This document shows, piece after piece, positions 8,446 through 17,766 of a stretch of DNA of 64,000 nt (position 1 is the first letter of the stretch; the number at the start of each line of letters is the position of its first letter). A program made the position numbers and the translations under genes. Source of the stretch: Bradyrhizobium embrapense (lineage in GTDB: Bacteria; Pseudomonadota; Alphaproteobacteria; Rhizobiales; Xanthobacteraceae); the NCBI RefSeq assembly GCF_001189235.2, contig NZ_LFIP02000003.1, positions 620,001 through 684,000 of the forward strand, read 5' to 3'. Under the pieces are notes generated by a model. It was not told where the DNA came from, made no database searches, and worked only from the letters and a program-made list of their open reading frames with translations.

Positions 8446-9270
8446 ATGCCGGCAATTTCCACCAACACGGCCGCCAACTCCGCGGTCCGTTACCTCAACA
8501 TCAACTCGATGCAGGAGACCAGTGCGCTGTCGAAGCTGTCGAGCGGCTCGCGCATCACCTCCGCTTCCGACGACGCGGCCGGCCTTGCGATCTCGACCCG
8601 CATCTCCTCGGACATCACGACGCTGCAGCAGGCTGCCACCAACGCGGCGCAGGCGACCTCGATCCTGCAGACGGCCGACGGCGGCGCCTCCAACATCTCG
8701 GACATCCTGGCCCGCATGAAGTCGCTGGCCTCCGAGTCCGCCTCCGGCACCGTGGCTGACTCCAGCCGCGCCTACATCAACTCGGAATTCACGCAGCTCA
8801 AGGGCGAAATCGACTCGATCGCCTCCGGCACCCGCTACAGCAGCCAGAGCCTTCTCGACGGTTCGAGCGTGTTCTCCTCGGGCGTCTCGGTGCTGGTCGG
8901 CTCGACCTCGGCCGACACCATCACGATCACCCTGACCAGCCTAACGGCGTCCTCGCTCGGCGTGACCTCGCTCGACGTCTCCAGCCTGTCGAGCGCCACC
9001 AGCGCGATGTCGGCCCTCGACAGCGCGATCGACACCGTGTCGTCCGCCCGCGCCGAGATCGGTGCCCAGGAATCGCGCTTCAACTTCAGCGCCGACTCGA
9101 TCTCGACCCAGACCCAGAACCTGCAGTCCGCCAATTCGGCGATCAAGGACGTCGATATCGCTTCCGAGCAGGCGACGCTGTCGTCCGCTGAAGTGAAGAC
9201 CCAGGCGGCGGTGTCGGCGGAAACCGCCGCCAACCAGATGCCGCAGTACCTGCTGAAGCTGCTCGGCTAA
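8446..9270 (+). CDS. fliC: Flagellin
   Basis: A 274-residue flagellin with both conserved ends. The N-terminal D0/D1 region includes LSSGSRITSASDDAAGLAIS, and the C-terminal D1/D0 region ends in QMPQYLLKLLG. The central region is short and Ser/Thr-rich, giving many possible O-glycosylation sites. It polymerises into the filament after export by the flagellar type III system. AGGAG lies 7 bases before ATG 8446. Only one flagellin gene is present here, next to a likely modification gene set. Short flagellins of this kind are known in the thin lateral flagella of Bradyrhizobium (established knowledge); the match to that system is inference. Confidence 0.95.
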   Translation: MPAISTNTAANSAVRYLNINSMQETSALSKLSSGSRITSASDDAAGLAISTRISSDITTLQQAATNAAQATSILQTADGGASNISDILARMKSLASESASGTVADSSRAYINSEFTQLKGEIDSIASGTRYSSQSLLDGSSVFSSGVSVLVGSTSADTITITLTSLTASSLGVTSLDVSSLSSATSAMSALDSAIDTVSSARAEIGAQESRFNFSADSISTQTQNLQSANSAIKDVDIASEQATLSSAEVKTQAAVSAETAANQMPQYLLKLLG

Positions 9271-9281
9271 TTCGAGCGATA

Positions 9282-9310
9282 GATCGGGCCGGCATCTTGC
9301 CGGCCCGATC
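9282..9310 (+). terminator. Strong hairpin after flagellin
   Basis: Perfect 13-bp arms (9282-9294 and 9298-9310) with a 3-base loop begin 12 bases after the flagellin stop. No T-run follows, and fliD starts 24 bases later. It is likely an mRNA 3' stabiliser or partial terminator that sets flagellin well above fliD. Confidence 0.7.
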
Positions 9311-9333
9311 CTCACGACGGCGGAGGTGTCGAC

Positions 9334-11040
9334 ATGACGGTTAGCAGCGCCACCTCGAGCACATCAGCTACGACATCGTCGAGTTCCGCCAGCTCTGCCA
9401 GCACGGTGACCACGACCGGCACGACCAATTCGGCCAGTATCGACTGGACCGCCCTGATCGATGCCGAAGTCAATGCCAAGCTCGCGGCGGCGACCACGAT
9501 CACCACCAAGATTACCGCGAACCAGGCCAAGGTCACGGCCTACCAATCCTTGCAGACCGAGCTGTCGACACTGGCAACCGGCTTGTCGTCGCTCAGCACG
9601 TCGATCATCAACTCGATCGCCACCAACGTGTTCGCCACACGCTCGGCGACGATTTCGTCCACCGGCGACGTCAGTGCCTCCTCGGCGCTGTCGATGAGCG
9701 TCAACAGCGGTTCGGCGACCGGCAATCACACGCTCCAGATCACCCAGCTCGCAACCGCGCAGAAGGTGATCGGTTCCTCGCAGTCGAGCACCTCGACGGC
9801 GCTCGGCCTCTCCGGCACGTTTTCGCTCGGCCTCGCCGGCGGCAGCAGCACGGCGATCTCGATCACCAGCGGCATGTCGATGCAGGATATCGTCGACACC
9901 ATCAACGCCCAGACCTCGAGCACCAACGTCCAGGCTTCCATCGTCCAGGTGTCGAGCGGGTCCTATGAGATGGTGCTGACGGGGACCGAGGACGCCGCAA
10001 ACATCACCTATTCGTCGACATCCGGCGATGACATCCTGAACAAGCTCGGCGTCACCGACACAACGGGGGCTTTCACCGACGTGTTGCAGAAGGCGCAATC
10101 CGCCGAATTCACCCTCGACGGCATCGCGCTCACGCGCAGCACCAACGATATTTCCGACGTGCTCTCGGGCGTCACGTTCGACCTGCTGCAGCCGACGCCG
10201 AGCGGCACCAGCCTGAACATCAGCATCTCGACCGACACCAGCCAGATCACGTCGGCGCTGCAGACCTTCGTCACCAACTACAATGCGTTTCGCGACCAGG
10301 TGATCGCGCAGTCGGCGCAGAACTCCGACGGCACGGCCTCATCGAGCGCGGTGCTGTTCGGCGACAGCACGATGCGCGATATCATGACGCAGCTTCAGCA
10401 GGTGCTCAGCGGCTCCGTCGGCAGCATGACGATGGCCGACCTCGGCCTGTCGTTCAACCAGAACAACGAGCTGCAGCTCGATACCGGTACGCTGTCGACC
10501 GTGCTGACGCAAAACCTGGCCGGCGTCACCAAGCTGCTGTCCGCGCAGACGACGACCTCGTCCAGCCAGCTCAACGTCGTCAACACCGGCACGTCGCCGC
10601 AATCGTTCACGCTCGATGTGACGGTGGATTCGACCGGCACGCTGACCGGCGCCTCGGTCGGCGGCGACAGTTCCGGCTTTTCGGTGGTCGGCGACTCCAT
10701 CATCGGCAATTCGGGCACGATCTACGCCGGCATGGCATTCACCTACACCGGCTCGACCTCGCAATCGATCACCGTCACGTCATCGTCCGGGCTTGCGGCG
10801 CAACTTTATCAGCTCGCGCAAACCAACTCCGGGACCAGCGGTCAGCTACAGACCATGATCACCAACCTGCAATCGCGCGATACCGACCTGCAGTCCCAGG
10901 TCAGTGATATCCAGAGCAATGCCGCGACGTTCAAGGCGCAGCTGCAGCTTCAATACGCCAATTATCAGGCCGCCATCGAAAGCGCGAACAACACGCTGGG
11001 CTACCTGAGTGCTCTCCTGAACGCATCATCGAGTAAATAA
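9334..11040 (+). CDS. fliD: Flagellar filament cap protein FliD
   Basis: A 568-residue Ser/Thr-rich protein. It has the FliD N-terminal region (SASIDWTALIDAEVNAKLAA), the flagellin hook IN-like middle (about residues 205-330), and a C-terminal coiled region with LQSRDTDLQSQVSDIQSN ahead of a short tail. FliD caps the filament and helps flagellin subunits insert. GGAGG precedes ATG 9334. Its stop overlaps the fliS start by one base (TAATG), which implies translational coupling. Confidence 0.9.
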   Translation: MTVSSATSSTSATTSSSSASSASTVTTTGTTNSASIDWTALIDAEVNAKLAAATTITTKITANQAKVTAYQSLQTELSTLATGLSSLSTSIINSIATNVFATRSATISSTGDVSASSALSMSVNSGSATGNHTLQITQLATAQKVIGSSQSSTSTALGLSGTFSLGLAGGSSTAISITSGMSMQDIVDTINAQTSSTNVQASIVQVSSGSYEMVLTGTEDAANITYSSTSGDDILNKLGVTDTTGAFTDVLQKAQSAEFTLDGIALTRSTNDISDVLSGVTFDLLQPTPSGTSLNISISTDTSQITSALQTFVTNYNAFRDQVIAQSAQNSDGTASSSAVLFGDSTMRDIMTQLQQVLSGSVGSMTMADLGLSFNQNNELQLDTGTLSTVLTQNLAGVTKLLSAQTTTSSSQLNVVNTGTSPQSFTLDVTVDSTGTLTGASVGGDSSGFSVVGDSIIGNSGTIYAGMAFTYTGSTSQSITVTSSSGLAAQLYQLAQTNSGTSGQLQTMITNLQSRDTDLQSQVSDIQSNAATFKAQLQLQYANYQAAIESANNTLGYLSALLNASSSK

Positions 11041-11483
11041 TGACCCAGAATGCCACGGCCTACCTTGCGCACAATGCCTATCGATCCGCCGCGGTGGCGG
11101 TTCCGCCGCTGAAGGCGGTGGTGATGCTGTACGACGGCGCCATCACGTTGCTGCAGAAGGCGCTGGATGCGCACGAGGCGAAGCGCTTCGAGGAAGGGCA
11201 TACCTATCTGACGCGGGCGACCGCGATCCTGCGCGGACTGAGCCACCATCTCGATGTCACGCGCGGGGGCGCGATGGCCGATCGCCTGTTCCGGACCTAC
11301 AACGCCCTGATCATGGCCTGCCTGCGCTCCTACGGCCGGCCGCACGCCCGGGAGAATTTCCGGCGCATCATTGCCAGCCTGACGGAACTGCGCGACGCTT
11401 GGAAGTTCGTCGAGGCGACCGCCGGCAAGGCCGGCAAGGCCAAGACGCTCGACAAGACGCTCGAATCAGCCGCCGGCCGCTGA
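11040..11483 (+). CDS. fliS: Flagellin export chaperone FliS
   Basis: A 147-residue FliS-family protein. Its mainly helical sequence includes the typical start (YLAHNAYRSAAV, then LKAVVMLYDGAITLLQKA) and the LSHHLDVTRGGAMADRLFRTY region. FliS binds the C-terminal end of flagellin in the cytoplasm, stops early polymerisation and guides export. The ATG overlaps the fliD stop by one base. Confidence 0.92.
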   Translation: MTQNATAYLAHNAYRSAAVAVPPLKAVVMLYDGAITLLQKALDAHEAKRFEEGHTYLTRATAILRGLSHHLDVTRGGAMADRLFRTYNALIMACLRSYGRPHARENFRRIIASLTELRDAWKFVEATAGKAGKAKTLDKTLESAAGR

Positions 11484-11577
11484 GCGGGCGAATCGGCCGG
11501 CGAACCCGTTTCGCCGGGACGGGCAGGGCGCTCGGGCGGATGTCCTGTTGGGGAAAAAAGGCCGCTCGGTGAGCACC

Positions 11578-12111
11578 ATGCTGGACCTGACGCACCGGCG
11601 GCGGAAATTGATTTCCGCCGTTCCGCGAATGCTTTATGACAGCCTTGGCGACGAGGCTGGATCTGCGCACGGGATGGACGTTGCGACATTCGAAGACCTG
11701 ATCGACCGGCTGGGGGAGGATCTGTCCCGCTGGCCCGATGATCAACGTCTTGCTGCCGTCCAGCTGCTCGCATCCTCGGCCGAGGCGCGGTCGCTTTATG
11801 AGCAGGCAAGCGCGGTCCGCCGGGCGCTCACGGCGCCGCCGGTTCGCGCGCCCAAGGGCTTGGTCGACCGCATCGTGACCGCGGCGGCGAAACTGCCGCA
11901 GCAGGAACTGGCCCAAGAACTATCCCAAGAACCGGCCTCGGAGCCAACCGCGCCCGAGGAGGAGCCGAACGACGCGCAGGCTCAAGGCGATTCCGCGCAG
12001 CAAGGCAAGGTGCTGCCTGCGCTGTTGCTGGCCCTCTGCCTGCTGCCCGCGCTGGCGCCGCCGGCACTGATGCTCGGCGAGCCCGATCTGCCAATCAGGC
12101 TCTCGCTGTAA
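11578..12111 (+). CDS. Possible membrane anti-sigma factor-like protein
   Basis: A 177-residue protein. Its N-terminal half has the pattern DLIDRLGEDLSRWPDDQRLAA followed by LLASSAEARSLYEQA. From memory of the families, this is frequent in alphaproteobacterial membrane proteins encoded beside ECF sigma factors. A Pro/Glu-rich linker leads to one C-terminal membrane segment (about residues 140-165) and a short outer tail. ATG 11578 is chosen; an in-frame TTG at 11548 and ATG 11674 are alternatives. With the ECF sigma factor 3 kb upstream in the same flagellar set, an anti-sigma role is plausible but unproven. Confidence 0.5.
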   Translation: MLDLTHRRRKLISAVPRMLYDSLGDEAGSAHGMDVATFEDLIDRLGEDLSRWPDDQRLAAVQLLASSAEARSLYEQASAVRRALTAPPVRAPKGLVDRIVTAAAKLPQQELAQELSQEPASEPTAPEEEPNDAQAQGDSAQQGKVLPALLLALCLLPALAPPALMLGEPDLPIRLSL

Positions 12112-12137
12112 GCTCTTCCCATTGCTTTGCAGCGCAC

Positions 12138-12160
12138 CGCGCCCCGCCGCGGCGGGCGCG
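12138..12160 (+). terminator. GC hairpin before flgD
   Basis: An almost perfect all-GC inverted repeat 26 bases after the preceding stop. A second small inverted repeat (arms 12185-12191 and 12197-12203) follows. There is no T-run. It may end or attenuate transcription before flgD. Confidence 0.4.
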
Positions 12161-12336
12161 CTTGCGTGCTGCGCGGGGCGGCCGATCGGCAAAATCTGCC
12201 GATTAATCAAATGATTCCGCGCGGATGAATCCGCGCCTGAAATCGCCGCGTCATCCGTTTTATCTGCGAACGACTTCACGATTCCAACGTTTCACCGCGT
12301 TCCGTCGCCCTAACCCGCGACGAAGAGAGCCTTGTC

Positions 12337-13008
12337 ATGACTGTTTCTTCGGCAACCTCTGCTGCTGCCTCCGCCGCCTCGAACTCGTCGTCGAGTTCGT
12401 CAAGCAGCGCGTCGATGGGGATGAGCTCGACCGATTTCCTCAATCTGCTCGTCAGCGAACTGCAAAACCAGGACCCGCTGAACGCCACCAGCACGACCGA
12501 CTTCATTAATCAGCTCACCTCCTACGCCAACTTCACCGAGCAGCAGTCGACCAACGCCAGCATGACGTCGCTCGCGAGCTCGTTCTCGAGCCTCGTGACG
12601 CTCAACTCGGTCAACTATATCGGCCACACCGTCGAGGCGAAGACCGACACGGCGAAGCTGACCAACGGCTCCGCGACCTTCGGCTACTCGCTCACGTCGG
12701 CTGCCTCCAACGTCGCAATCGCGATCCAGGACTCCTCCGGCAACACGGTGTGGAGCGGCAAGGGGACCGGAACGGCGGGCTCGAACACTTTCACCTGGAA
12801 CGGCCAGACCACGAGCGGCGCCCAGCTCGGCAATGGCGGCCAGTACACGATCAAGGTGACCGCGACCGACTCCGCCGGAAACTCGCTGCTCAGCTACACC
12901 ACGATGACGGGAACGGTGACCGGGATCGATGCCTCCGGCTCGACGCCCTCGCTGCTCGTGAATGGTGTTCCCGTCAGCGCGGCCAACATCATCGGCGTCA
13001 CGTCCTGA
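12337..13008 (+). CDS. flgD: Flagellar hook assembly scaffold FlgD
   Basis: A 223-residue FlgD. The N-terminal motif MSSTDFLNLLVSELQNQDPL, which caps the growing hook, is textbook. It is followed by FTEQQSTNASM, a FlgD Ig-like domain with FTWNGQTTSGAQLGNGGQYT, and a C-terminal LVNGVPVSAANIIGV strand. FlgD is needed to assemble the FlgE hook and is then discarded. It lies 19 bases upstream of flgE. Confidence 0.93.
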   Translation: MTVSSATSAAASAASNSSSSSSSSASMGMSSTDFLNLLVSELQNQDPLNATSTTDFINQLTSYANFTEQQSTNASMTSLASSFSSLVTLNSVNYIGHTVEAKTDTAKLTNGSATFGYSLTSAASNVAIAIQDSSGNTVWSGKGTGTAGSNTFTWNGQTTSGAQLGNGGQYTIKVTATDSAGNSLLSYTTMTGTVTGIDASGSTPSLLVNGVPVSAANIIGVTS

Positions 13009-13027
13009 TTGCCTCCGGAGTATTATC

Positions 13028-14299
13028 ATGAGTCTCACTGGTGCACTTTCCTCGGCGATCTCGGCGCTCAATTCGCAGAGCCAGTCGCTGGCAATGATTT
13101 CCGACAACATCTCGAACGCCGATACCACGGGCTACAAGACCACGTCGGCGATGTTCGAAGATCTGGTGACGGCGTCGAGCAGCGCCACCTCGTACACGTC
13201 CGGCGGCGTCAACGTGTCGGGCCGCGCCAACATCAGCCAGCAGGGATTGCTGGCCGCGACCACCAACGCGACCGACGTCGCGATCCAGGGCAGCGGCTTC
13301 TTCGTCACCACCAATGCGACGGCGGGCGGCACCACCTCCTATACGCGTAACGGTGCGTTCACCACCGACAACGCAGGCTATCTCGTCAACAACGGCAACT
13401 ATCTCGAAGGCTGGCGCACCGACGCTCAAGGCAACATCCTCGGCAATGCGTCGGCCGCGAGTCTTGGGCCGATCAACACGCAGGTCGCCGCCACCAGCGG
13501 CAGTGCTACGACCAAGGCGACGATCGCAGCGAACCTGCCGTCGGATGCGGCGACCGGCGCCACCTTCACCAGCTCCATGACGGCCTACGACTCGCTCGGA
13601 ACGGCGAATTCGATCCAGATCACCTGGACCAAGACCGGCGCCAACGCCTGGACCGCAAGCTTTGGAAATCCAACGCTTGCCTCGAATTCGAGCACGACGA
13701 CGGGAACCACGAGCAGCGGCACAGTGGCCATCACCTTTAATAGTGATGGTTCGCTCGCTTCGACCAATCCAAGCCCGCCGGCGATCTCGGTGACGGGCTG
13801 GACCGACGGGGCCGCCAACAGCAGCATCGCGCTCAATCTCGGTACCGTCGGCAAGACTGACGGCCTGACCCAGTACGCCTCGGGTGAGACGACCCCGGCA
13901 GTCGACCTGACCGGCATTACGGCCGACGGTCTACCCTACGGCAAGCTGAGCAGCATCGCGATCGGAAAAGGCGGCGTCGTCGACGCGACCTATTCCAACG
14001 GGCAGACGATCGCGATCTACAAGATCGCGGTTGCGACCTTCAGCGACCCCAACGGGCTGAACGCGGCCAGCGACGGCATGTATTCCGCGACGGCAGCATC
14101 CGGCAACGCCACGTTGCAGACCTCGGGGACCAACGGGGCCGGCACGGTCTACGGCGGCGAACTGGAATCGAGCACCACCGATACCAGCGGGCAGTTTTCC
14201 AACATGATCTCGGCGCAGCAGGCCTATTCGGCGGCGTCGCAGGTCATCACCACCGTCAACAAGATGTTCGACACGCTGATTTCGGCGGTGTCGCGATGA
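13028..14299 (+). CDS. flgE: Flagellar hook protein FlgE
   Basis: A 423-residue protein with the rod/hook N-terminal motif (SLAMISDNISNADTTGYK), the FlgE middle region (VAIQGSGFFV, TRNGAFTTDNAGYLV) and the C-terminal motif (MISAQQAYSAASQVITTVNK). It builds the curved hook joining rod and filament. ATG 13028 follows CGGAG. The stop overlaps the next start (ATGA at 14296-14299), so the next small gene is probably coupled to it. Confidence 0.93.
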   Translation: MSLTGALSSAISALNSQSQSLAMISDNISNADTTGYKTTSAMFEDLVTASSSATSYTSGGVNVSGRANISQQGLLAATTNATDVAIQGSGFFVTTNATAGGTTSYTRNGAFTTDNAGYLVNNGNYLEGWRTDAQGNILGNASAASLGPINTQVAATSGSATTKATIAANLPSDAATGATFTSSMTAYDSLGTANSIQITWTKTGANAWTASFGNPTLASNSSTTTGTTSSGTVAITFNSDGSLASTNPSPPAISVTGWTDGAANSSIALNLGTVGKTDGLTQYASGETTPAVDLTGITADGLPYGKLSSIAIGKGGVVDATYSNGQTIAIYKIAVATFSDPNGLNAASDGMYSATAASGNATLQTSGTNGAGTVYGGELESSTTDTSGQFSNMISAQQAYSAASQVITTVNKMFDTLISAVSR

Positions 14300-14550
14300 T
14301 GACCGCAGCAAAGAATGACCGCTTGCTGGTCAGGCTTCAGCGGCTGAAGGCGAAGGCTGCCTCGGTTCAGTCGAACGATCGGGCGCAACTCACCGCGTTG
14401 CTCGACGACGTCGGCACATTGCGTGACCTGCTGATGCGCGAATGCGCGCGGATCGACCAGGAACTCAACCGGGCCTCGGTCCGGGTAACGGCAATCACCG
14501 CGTATGGGCGCAGTGCGCAATCGGTTCGCGCCCTGCGCCGCGGACACTAG
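14296..14550 (+). CDS. Small helical protein coupled to flgE (84 aa)
   Basis: An 84-residue, charged, probably all-helical protein (LLVRLQRLKAKAASVQSNDR) with no signal peptide. It overlaps the flgE stop by 4 bases and lies 19 bases before the FlgN-like gene. Size, composition and position suggest a cytoplasmic flagellar chaperone or assembly factor. I do not recognise the family, and FlaF/FlbT motifs are not evident. Confidence 0.6.
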   Translation: MMTAAKNDRLLVRLQRLKAKAASVQSNDRAQLTALLDDVGTLRDLLMRECARIDQELNRASVRVTAITAYGRSAQSVRALRRGH

Positions 14551-14569
14551 CTTGAACGGGAGCGATGAC

Positions 14570-15025
14570 ATGACACCGGAACGCAACATCAAGATCAATC
14601 CCGCGGGCAATGACGAGCGCGCCAGGTCGTTGATCGCACTGATCGACAATCTGATCGAGATCGTGAACGAGGAGAACGTCGAGCTCGCGAAGGGCCTGCC
14701 GGCCTCCCGGCTGAAACAGGTCGACGAGAAGAACCGCCTCGCCACGCTGTTCGAGCAGTGCGTGGCGGAGGCCGTCGGCAAGACCGCCAATCTCAACGTC
14801 CAGGATCGCGCCCTGCGCGAGCAGCTGATGGACCGGATCCTGAAGCTGCGGGTCGCGATGGACGAGAACGTGATGCGGCTGCGCGCGGCGATCGACGCCA
14901 GCAACCGCAGGATCGAGGCGATCATGCAGGCGATCCGCGAGCAGATCGCCAACGTATCGCCCTATGGGGCTGGCGGCCGCAGAGTCACATCCGCGATGTC
15001 CTATGGCACCAACGTGCGGGCCTGA
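14570..15025 (+). CDS. FlgN-like flagellar export chaperone
   Basis: A 151-residue helical protein beginning MTPERNIKINPAG. It has the FlgN-type pattern SLIALIDNLIEIVNEENVEL and long amphipathic helices after it, and lies directly upstream of flgK and flgL, the known FlgN clients. It would hold the hook-filament junction proteins for export. ATG 14570 has GGGAG upstream, better than the in-frame ATG at 14504. Confidence 0.7.
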   Translation: MTPERNIKINPAGNDERARSLIALIDNLIEIVNEENVELAKGLPASRLKQVDEKNRLATLFEQCVAEAVGKTANLNVQDRALREQLMDRILKLRVAMDENVMRLRAAIDASNRRIEAIMQAIREQIANVSPYGAGGRRVTSAMSYGTNVRA

Positions 15026-15052
15026 ACGGGCCATCGCTGGAGGGAGCTGGCC

Positions 15053-16825
15053 GTGTCGTCGCTCGACATCGCACGAAGCATCGCATTCAGCGGCCTGTCT
15101 GCCACGCAGGTGCAGATCAGCGTGGCGTCGGCCAATATCTCCAATGCCGACACGAAGGGCTACACCGAGAAGACCGCAAATCAGAGCAGCAGCGTCACCT
15201 CTGGCGTCGGCACCGGCGTCACGATCTCGGGGATCACCAGCGCGGTCGACAAGCTGCTCCTGAAGTCGCTGGTCGGGGCCGATTCCGATCTCGGCGCCGC
15301 CGACACCAACAACAGCTATCTGACCGAGCTCCAGCAGCTCTACGGCAGCACGTCGAGCGGCGACAGTTCCACGACGGGCACGTCGCTGGCCAACACGATC
15401 GCTGCATTCGAGTCGGCGTTGTCCTCGCTCGCCAGCACGCCGAGCAGCGCGTCGCTGCAATCGAACGCCGTGAGCGCGCTCGCTGCGGTCACCAATCAAC
15501 TGCAGCAGACCTCGAGCGGCATCCAGAAACTGCGCTCCAATGCCGATCAGGATATCGCTTCGTCGGTCACCGACATCAATTCCGACCTGCAGCAGATCTC
15601 CGACCTCAACAAGCAGATCAAGCAGGAAGCCGCCGCCGGCCAGTCGACCGCCGATCTCGAGGATCAGCGCAACAGCGCGCTGCAGGACCTCGCGTCGCAG
15701 ATGAATGTGAGTTATTTCACCAATTCGAGCGGAGATCTGCAGGTCTATACCGGTTCCGGGCAAGCGCTGGTCGACAGTACGGCGCACCCGCTGGGCTATA
15801 CGGCGGCGCCCGGCGTCACGGCGTCGACGACGTATGTCGCGGGATCGGCGACGAGCGGCTTCAGCGGCATCACGGTCAACGGGGTCGACATCACCTCGCA
15901 GATCTCCTCCGGCAGGGTCAGCGCCCTGATCACCCTGCGCGACCAGACCTTGCCGGCCGCGCAGTCGCAGCTTGACGAGCTTGCTCAGCAGCTGGCCTCG
16001 AGCGTGAATGCTGTATCGAACCAGGGCTCATCGGTGCCGCCGCCGACAAGTCTGTCCGGTACGGCGACTGTCAGCAATTCGACATCGTTCGCGGGCACCG
16101 GCACGGTACGTATCGCAGTCGCCGACAAGAGCGGCAATCTCGTATCGTATCAGGATATAGACCTATCGGCATATTCGACGGTGGGGGCTCTTGCCGCCAA
16201 GATCAACACCATCCCGGGCGTGTCGGCATCGGTCGATGGCAACGGACATTTGTCGATCTCGGCGACCGGGTCCGGCAATGGCATTGCCATCAACCAGATG
16301 ACGAGTTCGGTCGGCGGTGAGGGATTTTCCCGGTATTTCGGGCTCAATGACCTGATCACGGGGACCAGCGCGTCCAACATCGGGGTGCGCAGCGACATCC
16401 TCAGCGGCACCGCGGCCCTGCCGACGGCGACGCTCGATGCGTCATCCACGCTCACGGTCGGAAATTCGGTGCTGTCGGCGGGCTCGGCGACGGTGGTGAA
16501 CGCGCTGTCGAGCGCGCTGGCGGGGTCGACCAGCTTCGCGATGGCGGGTGGTCTCGGCGCCACGACCGGCTCCTTCACCGACTATGCGGCAGCGATCGTT
16601 GCCAACGTCGCCGGCAAGGCCAGCCAGGCATCGGCAACCTACACGTCCAAGCAAACCGCACAGTCGACCTATGCGAATTCGCTGTCGTCGCAGTCGGGCG
16701 TCAACATCGACCATGAAAGCGCGAATCTGAGTGCGTTGCAGAACAAGTACGCTGCCGCATCCCAGATCATTACGACCATCAATTCCATGTTCTCGGCGCT
16801 GATGACCGCGATGGGCACAGCCTGA
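15053..16825 (+). CDS. flgK: Hook-filament junction protein FlgK
   Basis: A 590-residue FlgK (HAP1). It has the conserved N-terminus (ARSIAFSGLSATQVQISVAS, ANISNADTKGYTEK), a FlgK helical region with QQISDLNKQIKQE, and a C-terminal helix (YAAASQIITTINSMFSALM). It starts with GTG at 15053 behind a good GGAGGGA site. It joins hook and filament together with FlgL, which follows 16 bases downstream. Confidence 0.92.
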   Translation: MSSLDIARSIAFSGLSATQVQISVASANISNADTKGYTEKTANQSSSVTSGVGTGVTISGITSAVDKLLLKSLVGADSDLGAADTNNSYLTELQQLYGSTSSGDSSTTGTSLANTIAAFESALSSLASTPSSASLQSNAVSALAAVTNQLQQTSSGIQKLRSNADQDIASSVTDINSDLQQISDLNKQIKQEAAAGQSTADLEDQRNSALQDLASQMNVSYFTNSSGDLQVYTGSGQALVDSTAHPLGYTAAPGVTASTTYVAGSATSGFSGITVNGVDITSQISSGRVSALITLRDQTLPAAQSQLDELAQQLASSVNAVSNQGSSVPPPTSLSGTATVSNSTSFAGTGTVRIAVADKSGNLVSYQDIDLSAYSTVGALAAKINTIPGVSASVDGNGHLSISATGSGNGIAINQMTSSVGGEGFSRYFGLNDLITGTSASNIGVRSDILSGTAALPTATLDASSTLTVGNSVLSAGSATVVNALSSALAGSTSFAMAGGLGATTGSFTDYAAAIVANVAGKASQASATYTSKQTAQSTYANSLSSQSGVNIDHESANLSALQNKYAAASQIITTINSMFSALMTAMGTA

Positions 16826-16841
16826 GTGTGAGGGCGTTGTC

Positions 16842-17750
16842 ATGATGATGCGTGTTGCCACCTTCGCGCAATCGGAGCAGATGATATCAAGCGCGTTGCG
16901 CGTGCAGTCGGTGATGGCCAACGAGCAGGTCCAGGAGTCCTCCGGGCTGCAATCCGAGGATTTCGGCGGCTACGGTTCCGGCGCCGGGCGCGTGATCAAT
17001 CTGCAGGTCTCGGTAACGCGCGCCCAGTCCTATATCGATGCCGGCAATCTCGCCGACAACAAGGTGCAGGCGATGTATTCGGCGGTTGGTTCGGTGACCG
17101 ATATCATCACGCAGCTGCGGACCCAGCTCAGCGCCGCCACGACCGGCAGCAGCACGGCGACGGCATCGGTGATCAACTATGCCCAGCAGGCGATCTCGCA
17201 GATGCAGGGGCTGCTCAATACTCAGTATGACGGCGAATATGTCTTCAGCGGCGCCCGCACCGACACCGCGCCCGTTGATCTGTCGAGCTACGACACCGGC
17301 ACGGGCTCGCTGACGACATCGGACACCAGCTACTACAAGGGCGACAGCGAGATCGCGTCGGTACGTGTTTCGGATAGCCAGTCGGTTTCTTACGGAGTCA
17401 CCGCCGACAATCCTGCCTTCGAGCAGGTCCTGCGGCTGCTGAAATACGTCGGCAACAGCACGACGTTGTCGTCGAGCGTTATCTCGCAGGCGCTCAACCT
17501 CGCCAGCACTGCGCTGGATGCAACGTCGACGGTGCAGGCAAAGCTCTCGACCGCGGCATCGCAGATCGAGACCGCCAGCACGGACCAGAGCGACTACCAG
17601 AATTTCGCCAAGACCCTGTCGACCAACCTGACCGGCGTCGACGTCGCGGCGGTGACGGCGCAGCTCTCGACCTATCAGGCGCAGCTGACGGCGTCCTATT
17701 CGGCGATCGCCAAGATCCAGAGCATGAACCTGGCGAGCTACCTGCGATAG
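16842..17750 (+). CDS. flgL: Hook-filament junction protein FlgL
   Basis: A 302-residue FlgL (HAP3) related to flagellin. The N-terminal helix (AQSEQMISSALRVQSVMANE) and the mid motif QMQGLLNTQYDGEYVFSGA are diagnostic. Three ATG codons in a row (16842, 16845, 16848) leave the exact start open by two residues. It is the last flagellar gene of the plus-strand set and converges on the periplasmic protein gene at 17767. Confidence 0.9.
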   Translation: MMMRVATFAQSEQMISSALRVQSVMANEQVQESSGLQSEDFGGYGSGAGRVINLQVSVTRAQSYIDAGNLADNKVQAMYSAVGSVTDIITQLRTQLSAATTGSSTATASVINYAQQAISQMQGLLNTQYDGEYVFSGARTDTAPVDLSSYDTGTGSLTTSDTSYYKGDSEIASVRVSDSQSVSYGVTADNPAFEQVLRLLKYVGNSTTLSSSVISQALNLASTALDATSTVQAKLSTAASQIETASTDQSDYQNFAKTLSTNLTGVDVAAVTAQLSTYQAQLTASYSAIAKIQSMNLASYLR

Positions 17751-17766
17751 CAGGCCGTCGCCGGCG

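Noticed and set aside
11548..11577. TTG start for the anti-sigma-like protein
   Set aside because: ATG 11578 is in frame 30 bases on, and the extra residues (MGKKGRSVST) add nothing recognisable.
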